Below are positions 42,439 through 53,142 of a stretch of DNA of 64,000 bases, piece after piece. Below the pieces are notes generated by a model that was given only the letters and a program-made list of their open reading frames with translations, was not told the DNA's origin and did no database searches. Each line of letters opens with the position of its first letter. Position 1 is the stretch's first letter. The translations under genes were made by a program, and so were the position numbers. Origin of the DNA: Corynebacterium kalidii (GTDB taxonomy: Bacteria > Actinomycetota > Actinomycetes > Mycobacteriales > Mycobacteriaceae); the NCBI RefSeq assembly GCF_022869005.1, contig NZ_JALIEA010000005.1:30092-94091 (forward strand), written 5' to 3'.

Positions 42439-44306
42439 GGTCCGACCGGGCCGCCCAACGAGCCGCGCGCGGTGAAGTGGAAGCCGGCGGGGCCGGCGAC
42501 CACGATGTCGTACCGTCCGTCCCCGTCAGCGTCCGTGCTGACGGGGACGTCGACCGTCACTGACCCCAGCACGTCGTGTCCGGTGACCTTTCCGTCCGGC
42601 GTGTGGAACGGGAAGACCAGCAGGTTCGCCGTCGCTGTTCCGCTGTTGTGCATCGTCAGCTCCACGGCCGACCGGTCGGGACGCGGCGTGGCGGCCACCG
42701 ACAGCGAGTAAGGCAGGGGACGCCGGGGACGCTCCCCGGGCTCCTGGGTGGGCATCGACGGTGTCGCCGGCGGCTCGGGGAGCCACCGGGGCTCCAGTCC
42801 GGCGGTGGGTGCCGGCGCCCCCACCGGGGTGAACGCACGCGGCCGACGGAAGTCGAAGGCACTGGTCAGGTCGCCGCTGATGCGCCGTCGCCAGTCCGAG
42901 ACCAGCGGCACCTCGATGCCCTTCCACGTCTCCAGGAACTGCGCCGCCGAGGTGTGGTCGAAGACCTCCGAGCACCGGAACCCGCCAACCGTCCACGGGG
43001 AGACGATGAGGGTGGGGACACGGTTGCCGAACCCCAACGCCTCACCCCGGTACCACTCGTCCTCCTCCGACTCCGGCGGCCGGGGCGGGGGCACATGGTC
43101 GAAGTACCCGTCGTTCTCGTCGAAGGTGATCACCAGCGCGGTCCTGCGCCACACGTCCGGGTTGTCGCCCAGCGCCTCGAGGATCCGGTAGACCAGGTTC
43201 GCCGACGCCCTCGGGGAGGACGCCGAGGGGTGCTCGGACTCGGTGCTGGGCGGGACGACCCACGAGACCTCCGGCAGCGTCCCGGCGGCAATGTCCGCGG
43301 CGAGGCGCTGGGTCGTCGTCCCGGGTTCGGAGCGGTACAGCGCCCGGTCGAAGATGGTGCGCTCGGTGTCGCTGAGGGCGTCGAGCCTGCGGGCCAGCCG
43401 TGCCTCCATCGCCGCCACGAGGGCGTCGGCGCCGACGTCGCGCGCCTTCTGCAGCGCGGAGTAGTACGTCTCCCCGGTGGCGAAGGGGCCGGGGAACACC
43501 TTGCGGGCGATCGCCCTGGTGTAGGTGAAGTACTCCAGGTTGTTGTCGGTGAAGTTGTCCCACTCCTGGTAGACCCGCCAGTCGATCCCGGCGTCCTGCA
43601 GGGTCTCGGCGAGGCACCGCCAGTCGTAGCCGGGGTGGGTCGCCTCGTAGGCGCGGTTGTCCACGGCACGCTCGTCCGGCGAGGCCGGCTCGGGTCCGGT
43701 GTAGCCGGAGAAGAAGTAGTTGCGGTTCGGTGAGGTGCTCGTCGGCACCGAGCAGAAGTACTGGTCGCAGAGGGTGAAGGTGTCGGCGAGCTCGTAGTGG
43801 AAGGGCAGGTCCTCGCGGTCGTAGTAGGCCATCGTCGAGGCGGTCTTCGCCTCGATCCAGTTGTCGCACCAGCCGCCGTTGAGCGCCGCGGTGCCACCCT
43901 CCCACTCGTGGTTGAGGGCGTCGACGTTCTCGGCGTCCATCGACTGGCGTCCCGCCGAGCCGCGGATGGGAAACGGCAGCACCGTGGTTCCGTCCCCGTC
44001 GTGCTGCTCGAAGACGGTCCCGCCGTCGCGGCGCCTCAGCACGGACGGGTCGTCGAACCCCTGGACGCCGCGCAGCGTCCCGAAGTAGTGGTCGAAGGCG
44101 CGGTTCTCCTGCATGAGGAAGATGACGTGCTCGAGATCCCGGAGGGACCCCGCCGGGGCGGCGGTGGCCAGCTGGTTCAGCAGTGACGGCGGCAGGAGGG
44201 AGGTGGAGACCGCACCTGCCGCCGCAGCTGCTCCGGCGGCGACGGCTCCCTTCAGGAAGGAGCGGCGGGTCGTTCTCTTGGGCGGGGGCGTGTTGTCGGT
44301 ATCCAT
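42435..44306 (-). CDS. Tat-exported phospholipase C
   Basis: A 623-aa bacterial phospholipase C of the phosphoesterase family (PF04185), related to mycobacterial Plc and Pseudomonas PlcN. The twin-arginine signal TTRRSFLKG is at residue 16 on. Catalytic-domain motifs include HVIFLMQENRAFDHYFGTLR and VITFDENDGYFDHVPPP. The C-terminal 130 residues form the beta domain usual in this family (DUF756). Likely released to degrade phosphatidylcholine or sphingomyelin. ATG 44306 is preferred to 44321 because a TATGTT hexamer lies ten bases before it. Confidence 0.93.
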   Translation of the reverse strand: MDTDNTPPPKRTTRRSFLKGAVAAGAAAAAGAVSTSLLPPSLLNQLATAAPAGSLRDLEHVIFLMQENRAFDHYFGTLRGVQGFDDPSVLRRRDGGTVFEQHDGDGTTVLPFPIRGSAGRQSMDAENVDALNHEWEGGTAALNGGWCDNWIEAKTASTMAYYDREDLPFHYELADTFTLCDQYFCSVPTSTSPNRNYFFSGYTGPEPASPDERAVDNRAYEATHPGYDWRCLAETLQDAGIDWRVYQEWDNFTDNNLEYFTYTRAIARKVFPGPFATGETYYSALQKARDVGADALVAAMEARLARRLDALSDTERTIFDRALYRSEPGTTTQRLAADIAAGTLPEVSWVVPPSTESEHPSASSPRASANLVYRILEALGDNPDVWRRTALVITFDENDGYFDHVPPPRPPESEEDEWYRGEALGFGNRVPTLIVSPWTVGGFRCSEVFDHTSAAQFLETWKGIEVPLVSDWRRRISGDLTSAFDFRRPRAFTPVGAPAPTAGLEPRWLPEPPATPSMPTQEPGERPRRPLPYSLSVAATPRPDRSAVELTMHNSGTATANLLVFPFHTPDGKVTGHDVLGSVTVDVPVSTDADGDGRYDIVVAGPAGFHFTARGSLGGPVGP

Positions 44307-44352
44307 GACCGGACAGAACATAGGGGGCCGGTCTGTCCCGCCGGTGTCCCGG

Positions 44353-44991
44353 TCATGAACTGTCGCTGAACCGCCGTGCCTTACGGCGCCGGTCGCGCAC
44401 CACCAGGTACGCCACGAAGCCCACCACGGCCAGGACGAGGGCCGCGTACACCCAGGTGGAGTAGCGGTTGATCACGTCCGACACGGCCGTCCAGTTCTCC
44501 CCCAACGCGACGCCCAGCCAGATCAGCACGCCGTTCCACACGCCCGAGCCGATCAGCGTGAGCACCGAGAACTTCACCGGCCCCATACGGTGGACGCCGG
44601 CCGGGATCGACACCAGACTGCGCACACCCGGTACCAGCCGTCCCAGCAGGATCGACGTCTCCCCGTACCGGCTGAACCAGTGGAGCGCCTTGTCCACGTC
44701 CGCGCCCTCGGTGAGCCACATCCGCTCGGCGATGGCCCGCAGGCGTTTCGCACCGACCGCGGCCCCCAGCCAGTACAGCAGCCATGCGCCCACCAGGGAC
44801 CCCGTCGTGGCGCCGATGAAGGCGGCCCACACGTTGAGTTCGCCCTGCGTGGAGGTGAACCCGGCGAGGGGGAGCACCAGCTCGCTGGGGACCGGCGGGA
44901 ACACGGTCTCGACGAGGATCGCGAGGCCGACGCCCACGGCGCCGAGGGTGTCCATCAGGGAGACGGCCCAGTCGACGACGGAATCAAACAC
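44353..44991 (-). CDS. DedA-family membrane protein
   Basis: A 212-aa DedA/VTT protein with about five membrane segments. The ETVFPPVPSELVLPLAGF, the Arg-containing LGRLVPGVRSLVSIPAGVHRM and the C-terminal GSGVWNGVLIWLG match the family. Some DedA proteins recycle undecaprenyl phosphate or flip phospholipids; the particular role here is open. Confidence 0.92.
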   Translation of the reverse strand: MFDSVVDWAVSLMDTLGAVGVGLAILVETVFPPVPSELVLPLAGFTSTQGELNVWAAFIGATTGSLVGAWLLYWLGAAVGAKRLRAIAERMWLTEGADVDKALHWFSRYGETSILLGRLVPGVRSLVSIPAGVHRMGPVKFSVLTLIGSGVWNGVLIWLGVALGENWTAVSDVINRYSTWVYAALVLAVVGFVAYLVVRDRRRKARRFSDSS

Positions 44992-45090
44992 GGGGCCTCC
45001 GGAGCTTTCATACGATGATGACGGGCAAATGCTCCAACAAATATAGGCGATGATACTGCGTGCGCGCTGTCAGACGGCTATGAATACAGA

Positions 45091-45121
45091 ACGACGGTCA
45101 CTGTCGGGCAGTGACCGTCGT
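45091..45121. terminator. Terminator after fadB
   Basis: Perfect 13-bp arms (45091-45103, ACGACGGTCACTG, and 45109-45121) with a five-base loop, 22 bases beyond the fadB stop on the minus strand. Confidence 0.8.
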
Positions 45122-45143
45122 CAGGGTGGGGGAAGGGGAGCCG

Positions 45144-47432
45144 CTAGCCCTTCAGGGAGTCCAGCGGGGCGAAACGGTCGCCGTAGGCGGCGGCGAGCTC
45201 CTCGGCACGGGCGACGAACCCGGCGACACCGCTGGTCGGGTAGTCGTCACCGGCGTCGGCGGGCAGCGCGGCGGCGGACGGGCGGACGTAGTTGACGATG
45301 AACTGGCGGCTGCCGCCGGTCCAGGCCGGGTAGCCGATGCCGAGGATCGAGCCGATGTTGGCGTCGGCGTCGGAGGTCAGCACGTTCTCGTCGATGCAGC
45401 GCTGGGTCTCCAGGGCCTCGATGAACAGCATGCGCTCGATGAGGTCGTTGAGCGTCGGGGCACCGCCGGCGGCGACGGTGGAGTCCAGGTCGGATCCGGC
45501 GGTGGTGGCCTCGCCGTCGGGCACGGTCACCGGGGTGACGCCCAGCTTCTCGCGGAGCTCGCCACGCAGGCCGGACCACAGCCCGGCACGGCGGCCGTTC
45601 TCGTCGTACTCGTAGAAGCCCTTGCCCTCGAGCTTGCCGGGACGGTCGAAGGTGTCCAGCATGGCGTCGACCAGGGCCGTGACGCCACCGTCGTCGACGG
45701 TCACGCCCGCGGCCTCGGCGGCGGCGGTGGTCTCCGCGGAGATCTTCCGGGCCAGCTTCAGGTTCAGCTCGTCCTGCAGCTGCAGCTGCGGGGCGGGGTA
45801 GCCGGCCTGGCGTCCGGCGGCCTCGATGACGGCCGGGTCGACACCCTCGACGAGCATGCGCATCGCCTCGTTGAGCACGGTGCCGATCACCCGGGAGGTG
45901 AAGAACCCGCGGGAGTCGTTGACCACGATCGGGGTCTTGCGGATCTGGCGGGCGAAGTCCAGGGCCTTGGCCAGGGTGGCCGGGTCGGTCTTCTCACCGG
46001 AGATGATCTCGATCAGCGGCATCTTGTCCACGGGGGAGAAGAAGTGCAGGCCGATGAAGTCGGCGGCGCGGTCGACGCCCTCGGCCAGGCCGGTGATCGG
46101 CAGGGTGGAGGTGTTGGACCCCAGGACGGCGGTGGACGGCACGGCCGCCTCGATCTCGGCGAAGACCTTGTGCTTGAGCTCGGTGTTCTCGAAGACGGCC
46201 TCGATGACCAGGTCGACGTCGGCCAGGTCGGCGTAGTCGGCGGTCGGGGTGATGCGCTCCAGCAGTGCCGCGGACTTCTCCTCGGTGGTCTTGCCGCGCT
46301 TCAGTGCCTTGGCCTCCAGCCCCTCGGAGTAGGCCTTGCCCTTCTGCGCGTTCTCCTCGGAGATGTCCTTGAGCACGACCTCGATGCCGGCCTTGGCGGC
46401 GACGTAGGCGATACCGGCGCCCATCATGCCGGCACCGATGACACCGACCTTCGTGAAGGTGGTGGCCGGGTACGGGGTGCCGTCCTCCTGGACGGGGCGG
46501 GAGCCGCCGCCGTTGCAGTGGTTCAGGTCGAAGAAGAAGGCCTGCATCATGTTCTTGGACGTCGGGCCGGTGACCAGGGAGACGAACCAGCGGGTCTCCA
46601 CGGCAGTGGCGTCCTCGAAACGCTTGAGCTGTGCGCCCTCCACCGCGGCAGACAGGATCGCCTGCGGGGCGGGCATCGGTGCACCCTTGATCTGCTTGGT
46701 GACGTTGGCGGGGAAGCTGGGCAGCATCGCTGCCAGCGCCGGGGTGGTGGGGGTGCCGCCCGGCATGCGGTAACCCTTGCGGTCCCACGGCTGCGAGGCC
46801 TCCGGCTCCGAGGCGATCCATGCCTTCGCGGCGTCGATCAGCTGGTCGGCGGGGACGATCTCGTCGATGAGGCCGGTCTCCTTGGCGGCCTCGGCGCTGA
46901 ACTGGCGTCCGGTGGTCAGCACCTTCATCAGGGCGTCCTGGATGCCGAGCATGCGGGTCACACGGGCCACGCCGCCGCCACCGGGCAGCAGGCCGAGAGT
47001 GACCTCAGGCAGGCCGAACTTGGCGCCCCGGGTGTCCGCGGCGATGCGGTGGTGGGCGGCCAGGGCGATCTCCAGGCCGCCGCCGAGCGCGGTGCCGTTG
47101 AGGGCGGCGACGACCGGGACGCCGAGCGTCTCGATGGTGCGCATGTCGGCCTTCATGCCGTCGATCTGCTCACGCAGGGCCGCGGCGTCGTCCGGGGTGG
47201 CCTTGATCATGGTCTTGATGTCGCCACCGGCGAAGAAGGTCTTCTTCGCGCTGGTGACGACGACACCCTTGACCTCGCCGGCCTCGACGCCGGCCTGCAG
47301 CTTCGCGGCGGTCTCCCGGATGGAGTCGCGGAAGGCGTCGTTCATGGTGTTGACGGACGAGCTGGGGTCGTCGATGGTGAGGGTGACCACGCCGTTGCCG
47401 TCGGTCTCCCAGGCGATGATGTTGTCGCTCAT
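45144..47432 (-). CDS. fadB: Fatty-acid oxidation multifunctional enzyme FadB
   Basis: A 762-aa enoyl-CoA hydratase and 3-hydroxyacyl-CoA dehydrogenase. The hydratase half has AALNGTALGGGLEIALAAH and a Glu in FGLPEVTLGLLPGGGG; the dehydrogenase half opens with GVIGAGMMGAGIAYVAAKAG and ends with the C-terminal 3HCDH domains. It converts enoyl-CoA to 3-ketoacyl-CoA in beta-oxidation and pairs with the thiolase gene 39 bases upstream. C. glutamicum lacks most of this pathway, so its presence suggests growth on fatty acids. Confidence 0.95.
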   Translation of the reverse strand: MSDNIIAWETDGNGVVTLTIDDPSSSVNTMNDAFRDSIRETAAKLQAGVEAGEVKGVVVTSAKKTFFAGGDIKTMIKATPDDAAALREQIDGMKADMRTIETLGVPVVAALNGTALGGGLEIALAAHHRIAADTRGAKFGLPEVTLGLLPGGGGVARVTRMLGIQDALMKVLTTGRQFSAEAAKETGLIDEIVPADQLIDAAKAWIASEPEASQPWDRKGYRMPGGTPTTPALAAMLPSFPANVTKQIKGAPMPAPQAILSAAVEGAQLKRFEDATAVETRWFVSLVTGPTSKNMMQAFFFDLNHCNGGGSRPVQEDGTPYPATTFTKVGVIGAGMMGAGIAYVAAKAGIEVVLKDISEENAQKGKAYSEGLEAKALKRGKTTEEKSAALLERITPTADYADLADVDLVIEAVFENTELKHKVFAEIEAAVPSTAVLGSNTSTLPITGLAEGVDRAADFIGLHFFSPVDKMPLIEIISGEKTDPATLAKALDFARQIRKTPIVVNDSRGFFTSRVIGTVLNEAMRMLVEGVDPAVIEAAGRQAGYPAPQLQLQDELNLKLARKISAETTAAAEAAGVTVDDGGVTALVDAMLDTFDRPGKLEGKGFYEYDENGRRAGLWSGLRGELREKLGVTPVTVPDGEATTAGSDLDSTVAAGGAPTLNDLIERMLFIEALETQRCIDENVLTSDADANIGSILGIGYPAWTGGSRQFIVNYVRPSAAALPADAGDDYPTSGVAGFVARAEELAAAYGDRFAPLDSLKG

Positions 47433-47471
47433 GAGGTGTATCTCCTAGAGAAAATCGGGGTTCAGCAGTGG

Positions 47472-48698
<1,227 letters not shown>

Positions 48699-48750
48699 GA
48701 CGGTCCTCACTTGCCTCACTTGTTGGTGCGACGACATCGGTGTGCAACAT

Positions 48751-48766
48751 GTGTCGCTGATCACTC
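48751..48766. promoter_or_regulatory. GlxR-like site upstream of fadAB
   Basis: TGTGTCGCTGATCACT matches TGTGA-N6-TCACA at eight of ten positions and lies upstream of fadA on the minus strand, next to a possible -10 (TAGAGT). Confidence 0.3.
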
Positions 48767-48843
48767 TATCGTCATATCTGTTTGCGTGTGGCATTCGGGC
48801 GGGGTTCGGGGGTGCCGTCTTCCTGCGGTTTTGTGTCGTGAAG

Positions 48844-49701
48844 CTATGCTGTGGCGCGTTTCCGCAGAACCAGGACCAGGTTCGAGACCGCCACCTCCCG
48901 CAGGCCCGGGACACGCACCATCCACCACGCCCACCACGGGTGGTAGCGGGGGAAGGCGGCGAGGACCTCGGCGTCGGCGTCCCGCCGCCCTGCGGAGACC
49001 TCCCGCGCGTACCGCAGGCCGTCGTTGCAGGACACGTTGAACAGGCTCTCGCCCCAGCGGTTCTTCGGCGGGTGCCCGTTCCGCTTCTCGTACCGTCGGG
49101 CGGCGAACTCCCCGCCCACGTAGTGTTCCCACAGGCCGGTCTCGTGACCGCCGAACGGTCCGAGCCAGCAGGTGTAGGAGAAGACCATCAGCCCGCCCGG
49201 CCGGGTCACACGCAGCATCTCGTCCGCCATCCGCCACGGATCCGGGACGTGCTCGGCGACATTGGAGGAGTAGGCGACGTCGAAGACGCCGTCGGCGAAG
49301 GGCAGGTCCATGCCTGAGCCACGCACCGAGGACTCCAGGCGGATCCCCGCGGCCGCCATCTCCCCGACGTCGGGTTCACAGGTCACGTAGTCACCCGGAT
49401 GCACCCCGGCGGCGGCGAAGGCGCGTCCGAAGTACCCGGGGCCACCGCCGACGTCGAGGATGCGGCGTTCGTGGAGGGGGGCGCCGGACGCGTCGTTCCA
49501 GAGGTCGGCGATGAGCCCGACGGTGTCCTCGGCGAGGTGGCCGTAGAACCGGTCGGGGTCGCTCTGCTCGAAACGGAAGTCACTGAGTAGGCCGAGGGAA
49601 CGGCGCAGTGTCGCGCGTCGGCGCAGGGTGGGGAGTCCGGAAGGGGAGGACGGGCCGGGAGAATCCGAGGGCATGTCCTGATGATCCCAGACCGGGGTCA
49701 C
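48844..49701 (-). CDS. SAM-dependent methyltransferase (Rv0224c-like, MtrP family)
   Basis: A 285-aa class I methyltransferase. Motif I is [35 protein letters not shown] and [18 protein letters not shown] features match Rv0224c along its length. The C. glutamicum counterpart has been linked to trehalose corynomycolate transport (recalled, not checked). The GTG at 49701 overlaps the preceding small gene by four bases; an ATG at 49674 is also possible. It belongs to the conserved Rv0224c-Rv0228 cluster. Confidence 0.88.
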   Translation of the reverse strand: MTPVWDHQDMPSDSPGPSSPSGLPTLRRRATLRRSLGLLSDFRFEQSDPDRFYGHLAEDTVGLIADLWNDASGAPLHERRILDVGGGPGYFGRAFAAAGVHPGDYVTCEPDVGEMAAAGIRLESSVRGSGMDLPFADGVFDVAYSSNVAEHVPDPWRMADEMLRVTRPGGLMVFSYTCWLGPFGGHETGLWEHYVGGEFAARRYEKRNGHPPKNRWGESLFNVSCNDGLRYAREVSAGRRDADAEVLAAFPRYHPWWAWWMVRVPGLREVAVSNLVLVLRKRATA

Positions 49702-49904
49702 TCCTTGGGCATGACCAGCTGACGGGGGTACGTGACGAAGACGGGCTCGATGTCCTCTTCAGGGGTGGTGGGGTCGTTCCAGATGATCTGCATGGTGACC
49801 TTGTCGCCTTCGACCCTGACCACCAGAGCGTCGACCGTGTCGACGCCGAAGACGATGCGGACGGTGTCGCCGGCTTTCGGGTCTGTCGCATTGGGGCTAG
49901 TCAT
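49698..49904 (-). CDS. Small hypothetical protein between HEPN and methyltransferase genes
   Basis: A 68-aa protein, beta-rich by appearance (GDTVRIVFGVDTVDALVVRV, then VTMQIIWN) and possibly an SH3-like barrel. It overlaps the HEPN gene upstream by ATGA and the methyltransferase downstream by GTGA, so all three are probably one transcript. No database family is recognised. Coupling to a HEPN gene suggests a partner such as an antitoxin, which is inference. Confidence 0.65.
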   Translation of the reverse strand: MTSPNATDPKAGDTVRIVFGVDTVDALVVRVEGDKVTMQIIWNDPTTPEEDIEPVFVTYPRQLVMPKE

Positions 49905-50605
49905 CGCCAGTCACGGTCCTCTCCTCGGCTGGTGACCATGGTGATCTCCACCAAGTATGTCCTGACCACCGAGTTCATCACAATGGCGAGTTCCGTCAGC
50001 AGCTTTCTCGTGTGTTCCCAGTAGGCGAAGGTCAGCTGGCGCTTGGTGAAGAAGAGGTCGATTCGTTCCTGGTCACTGTGGGCCACCGCGTTCCGTATCC
50101 GGACCAGTGTCTCCAGCGATGCCCGCCAGCCCGGGTAGTCTTCGGGGTGTAGCTGCTGAGCACGCCGCCAGATCGGCAGGCCGAGGGATCGGAAGTCCTC
50201 GTCTATGACCGATGGGGACGGATTCTTGTGGTTGAGTCCCCGGCCTTTTCTTATGGCAGCGGTTGCGAGAGCTGCCAGTTGTTCGGTCGGCCACGATGCT
50301 TCTTCGGAGATGGTAGAGATCGTCTCGTCGTGTAGGTCTCGGCAGAACCCCTGAAACTCGGCGACCAACGCCGGGTACAGCGTCCGGTCGATGTTCTCGA
50401 CGGCCCCGACAGCTGCTGCGTGATTCATGCTGATGGTCTGTCTGGCTAAAGCTAGGCTGTCCAGGAGTGCGCAGCGTCTCGTCTGCCATGTCTCCAGTGC
50501 ACCATTGTTCCCCCATGGACAGAACGATAGCTTCAGGAGGGCAGTCTCTCGGTGACGCAGAGTACGGGATCCCTTGAAGCTGTGTATAACGCTGTGACTG
50601 TGCAT
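49901..50605 (-). CDS. HEPN-domain protein, possible toxin
   Basis: A 234-aa protein with a helical C-terminal half carrying the HEPN catalytic motif R-X4-H in VRIRNAVAHSD (Arg171, His176), and FQGFCRDLHDE in the middle. HEPN proteins of this layout are often RNases in toxin-antitoxin or defence modules. The ATG at 50605 is a choice by length, because the frame runs to 50704 and a later ATG at 50428 would remove a conserved-looking WQTRR segment. GC and codon choice are less biased than in the flanking wall genes. It separates Rv0224c- and Rv0225-like genes that are adjacent elsewhere, so it was probably inserted. Confidence 0.7.
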   Translation of the reverse strand: MHSHSVIHSFKGSRTLRHRETALLKLSFCPWGNNGALETWQTRRCALLDSLALARQTISMNHAAAVGAVENIDRTLYPALVAEFQGFCRDLHDETISTISEEASWPTEQLAALATAAIRKGRGLNHKNPSPSVIDEDFRSLGLPIWRRAQQLHPEDYPGWRASLETLVRIRNAVAHSDQERIDLFFTKRQLTFAYWEHTRKLLTELAIVMNSVVRTYLVEITMVTSRGEDRDWR

Positions 50606-50702
50606 TGTGCGGCGGCAGTCGGTCACCCCAGTCGCCGGGGGACCCGTTGATATGCGCGGTGCGACGGCCGCCGCGGACCCGCCCTGTATCGTGAGAACGG
50701 TC

Positions 50703-51821
50703 ATGAAGGTTCTGTTGCTGTGCTGGCGAGATTCCGGCCACCCCGAGGGCGGTGGCAGCGAGGTCTACCTCGAGCGTGTCGCGGAGTACCTGGCACGGCA
50801 GGGGCACGAGGTCACCTTCCGCACCGCCCGTTACCCCGGGTCAGCGCCGTCGGAGCAGCGCAACGGTGTCACCTACAGCCGTGGGGGAGGGGCCCTGACG
50901 GTGTACCCGCGGGCCTGGTGGCACATGCTGCGGTCCGGACGCCCGGACGTGGTCGTCGACACCCAGAACGGCGTCCCCTTCTTCGCCCGGGTCGTCGCCG
51001 GGGCTGGACGCGACGGTGCACGCGCCGTCCTGCTGACCCACCACTGCCACCGCGAACAGTGGCCCGTCGCTGGCCCGGTGCTGTCGCGCCTCGGCTGGTT
51101 CATCGAGTCCCGGCTGTCACCGTGGGTGCACCGGCGGACCCCCTACGTGACGGTCTCTGAGCCGAGCGCGGAGGAACTCGTGGAACTCGGGGTGGAGCGG
51201 GGACGGATCACGGTCATCCGCAATGGCGTCGACGTCCCCGGCCCCACCGACGCCGTCCCGACGGATACCCCGGGGCATCACGGACGGTTCCGGCTCGTCA
51301 CGTTGTCGCGGTTGGTGCCGCACAAACAGATCGAGCACGCCATGGACGCCCTGGCCAGCGTGCTTCCGGCGCATCCGGAGACCTACCTCGACATCATCGG
51401 CGACGGGTGGTGGTCCGAACGGCTGCGCCGGCACGCCGAGGACCTCGGGGTGGCCGGGCACGTGGTGTTCCACGGCCATGTCTCCGAGGAGGTGAAGCAC
51501 CGCATCCTGGCACGAGCTGACCTGCACATCCTGCCCAGCAGGAAGGAAGGGTGGGGACTGGCCGTGATCGAGGCTGGACTGCACGGGGTCCCCACGCTGG
51601 GGTACAGGACCTCGGCCGGGCTGCGCGACAGCATCGTCGACGGGGTCACGGGCATCCTGGTCAGTTCGGAGGGCGGGTTGATCAACACGCTCGGCCAGCT
51701 GATGGAGGACCGGTCACGTCTGGAGGAGCTGGGGCAGGCGGCACGCCGTCGCGCCGGGACATTCTCCTGGGAGCGCACCGGTGCGGCATGGGAGGAACTG
51801 CTCACCGGCCTCGTGGAGTGA
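50703..51821 (+). CDS. Family 4 glycosyltransferase (Rv0225-like)
   Basis: A 372-aa GT-B glycosyltransferase. The N-terminal KVLLLCWRDSGHPEGGGSEV and the C-terminal donor-site region HILPSRKEGWGLAVIEAGLHGVP (Glu-X7-Glu) are clear. Position matches Rv0225 in the conserved envelope cluster, so a role in lipoglycan or wall glycolipid assembly is likely. The ATG at 50703 follows TATCGT by ten bases; the in-frame extension upstream is not protein-like. Confidence 0.9.
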   Translation: MKVLLLCWRDSGHPEGGGSEVYLERVAEYLARQGHEVTFRTARYPGSAPSEQRNGVTYSRGGGALTVYPRAWWHMLRSGRPDVVVDTQNGVPFFARVVAGAGRDGARAVLLTHHCHREQWPVAGPVLSRLGWFIESRLSPWVHRRTPYVTVSEPSAEELVELGVERGRITVIRNGVDVPGPTDAVPTDTPGHHGRFRLVTLSRLVPHKQIEHAMDALASVLPAHPETYLDIIGDGWWSERLRRHAEDLGVAGHVVFHGHVSEEVKHRILARADLHILPSRKEGWGLAVIEAGLHGVPTLGYRTSAGLRDSIVDGVTGILVSSEGGLINTLGQLMEDRSRLEELGQAARRRAGTFSWERTGAAWEELLTGLVE

Positions 51822-52254
51822 CGGGCGGACGCTTCCGGACCAGCGTCTGTGTCACACGGACTACGAGGACGAGCAGGCATGCCAGCCCCAGCGTGCCACC
51901 GAGTGGGTAGAGTGTGCCGAACGAGACGACGACCGGAAGATCCTGCTCTGCCTGGGATGTAGGGTAAGCGACCGCCGCGATGACGAGACACACCACTGTC
52001 ACCAGTGCGAGAACCCTGTTCGACCACCGGACGCTCACCACCGCGACACCGGCGACGACGATCAACAGGATGCCTCCCGCCGCCAGCGCGCTGATGAACG
52101 GATACAGGTCATCGGCGGTGTCGCGGGGGAGTAGTTTCGCCAGGGCGGCGGCAAGACCGAGGCAGCAGACGGCCGTGATGAGGGTGATGACGGAGGGGGC
52201 TAGAGGACGTCCCCGAAGGCGGTGTGGCGCCTGGCTGTACCGGTGCCCGGACAT
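51802..52254 (-). CDS. Hypothetical four-TM membrane protein
   Basis: A 150-aa protein with four hydrophobic segments (near residues 20-40, 50-72, 78-96 and 110-135) and basic ends. No family is recognised. Its 3' end overlaps the convergent glycosyltransferase by 20 bases, and it starts 20 bases after mntP on the same strand, so it may be read from the riboswitch-controlled transcript. Confidence 0.65.
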   Translation of the reverse strand: MSGHRYSQAPHRLRGRPLAPSVITLITAVCCLGLAAALAKLLPRDTADDLYPFISALAAGGILLIVVAGVAVVSVRWSNRVLALVTVVCLVIAAVAYPTSQAEQDLPVVVSFGTLYPLGGTLGLACLLVLVVRVTQTLVRKRPPVTPRGR

Positions 52255-52273
52255 GGAACCTCCTTCGGACAGG

Positions 52274-52852
52274 TCACGGTACCAAGTGTACGTCCAGGTG
52301 CTCGACCAGGATGCTCACGCCGATGGCGACGAGGACGATTCCGCCGATGAAGGTGGCGGGCCGCCCCAGTTTCCGGCCGCCGTGGTGGCCGAGCCAGCCG
52401 CCCAGCAGGGACGCCAGGAACGTCGTCACCCCGATCACGGCGACGGCGCCGAGGATGTTGACCGGCACGAGGGCGAAGCCGATGCCGACGGCGAGTGCGT
52501 CGATACTGGTCGCGACGCCGAGGGTGAGGACGGAACGGACGGTGAACACCGCCGCTGTCGATCCGGTTGATTCGGTCCCCGCGGCGAAGCTGTCGACCAG
52601 CATCTTCGCCCCGATGCCGGCGAGCAGTCCGAAGGCGATCCAGTGGTCGACGCTGGTCACGAGGTCGGCGACGGACGAGCCCACGGTCCATCCGATCAGG
52701 GGCATGGCGGCCTGGAAAGCGCCGAACACCAGTGACAGCAGCAGGATGCGCCGCAGGACGTGTTCGCGGATCGTCGTGCCCTGGACGACGGAGACCGCGA
52801 AGGCGTCGGCGGAGACACTGACGGCGATAAGCAGCAGTTGGGTGGTTGTCAT
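52274..52852 (-). CDS. mntP: Manganese exporter MntP
   Basis: A 192-aa protein with six TM helices and the two MntP motifs that hold the conserved Asp residues: SVSADAFAVSVVQG and VATSIDALAVGIGFAL. It exports Mn(II). The ATG at 52852 is chosen at the start of the first helix, although the frame extends 40 codons into the leader. A yybP-ykoY riboswitch lies about 50-160 bases upstream, so expression should rise when cellular Mn(II) is high. Confidence 0.94.
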   Translation of the reverse strand: MTTTQLLLIAVSVSADAFAVSVVQGTTIREHVLRRILLLSLVFGAFQAAMPLIGWTVGSSVADLVTSVDHWIAFGLLAGIGAKMLVDSFAAGTESTGSTAAVFTVRSVLTLGVATSIDALAVGIGFALVPVNILGAVAVIGVTTFLASLLGGWLGHHGGRKLGRPATFIGGIVLVAIGVSILVEHLDVHLVP

Positions 52853-52898
52853 GGGGGTCGGGACCTCTTCTCGGCTGTTCCGGCAGGGATGTGCTGGG

Positions 52899-53012
52899 CC
52901 GAAGGTCTCGTTCGCCTGCGCGGGGCAGGTGAGGTGCCGGGCTGCGCGTGGGCGTGGCCGGTATGTCGACACATCTCCGGCCGGGATGACCGGGAACTAC
53001 TCCCCTTCTCAT
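52899..53012 (-). ncRNA. yybP-ykoY manganese riboswitch
   Basis: Reading the minus strand, GAAGGGGAGTAG (ending at about 52997) and GAACGAGACCTTCGG (52897-52912) are the two conserved halves of this riboswitch; the outer bases AAGG and CCTT pair as P1. GC-rich inner arms fill the 85 bases between. It precedes mntP, the most frequent partner of this riboswitch. Exact ends are approximate. Confidence 0.85.
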
Positions 53013-53142
53013 GGGACGACGCACGGGATGGGCCGCGCGTCGGAGGGAAACGGTATCAGCAGGTCAGAGAGTGCGAAAGCGCGTTTTTCAGAGTTCGTGC
53101 GGGGAAACTCCGGGGCGCACGGGTGTTGACGTCCGTACTTCG

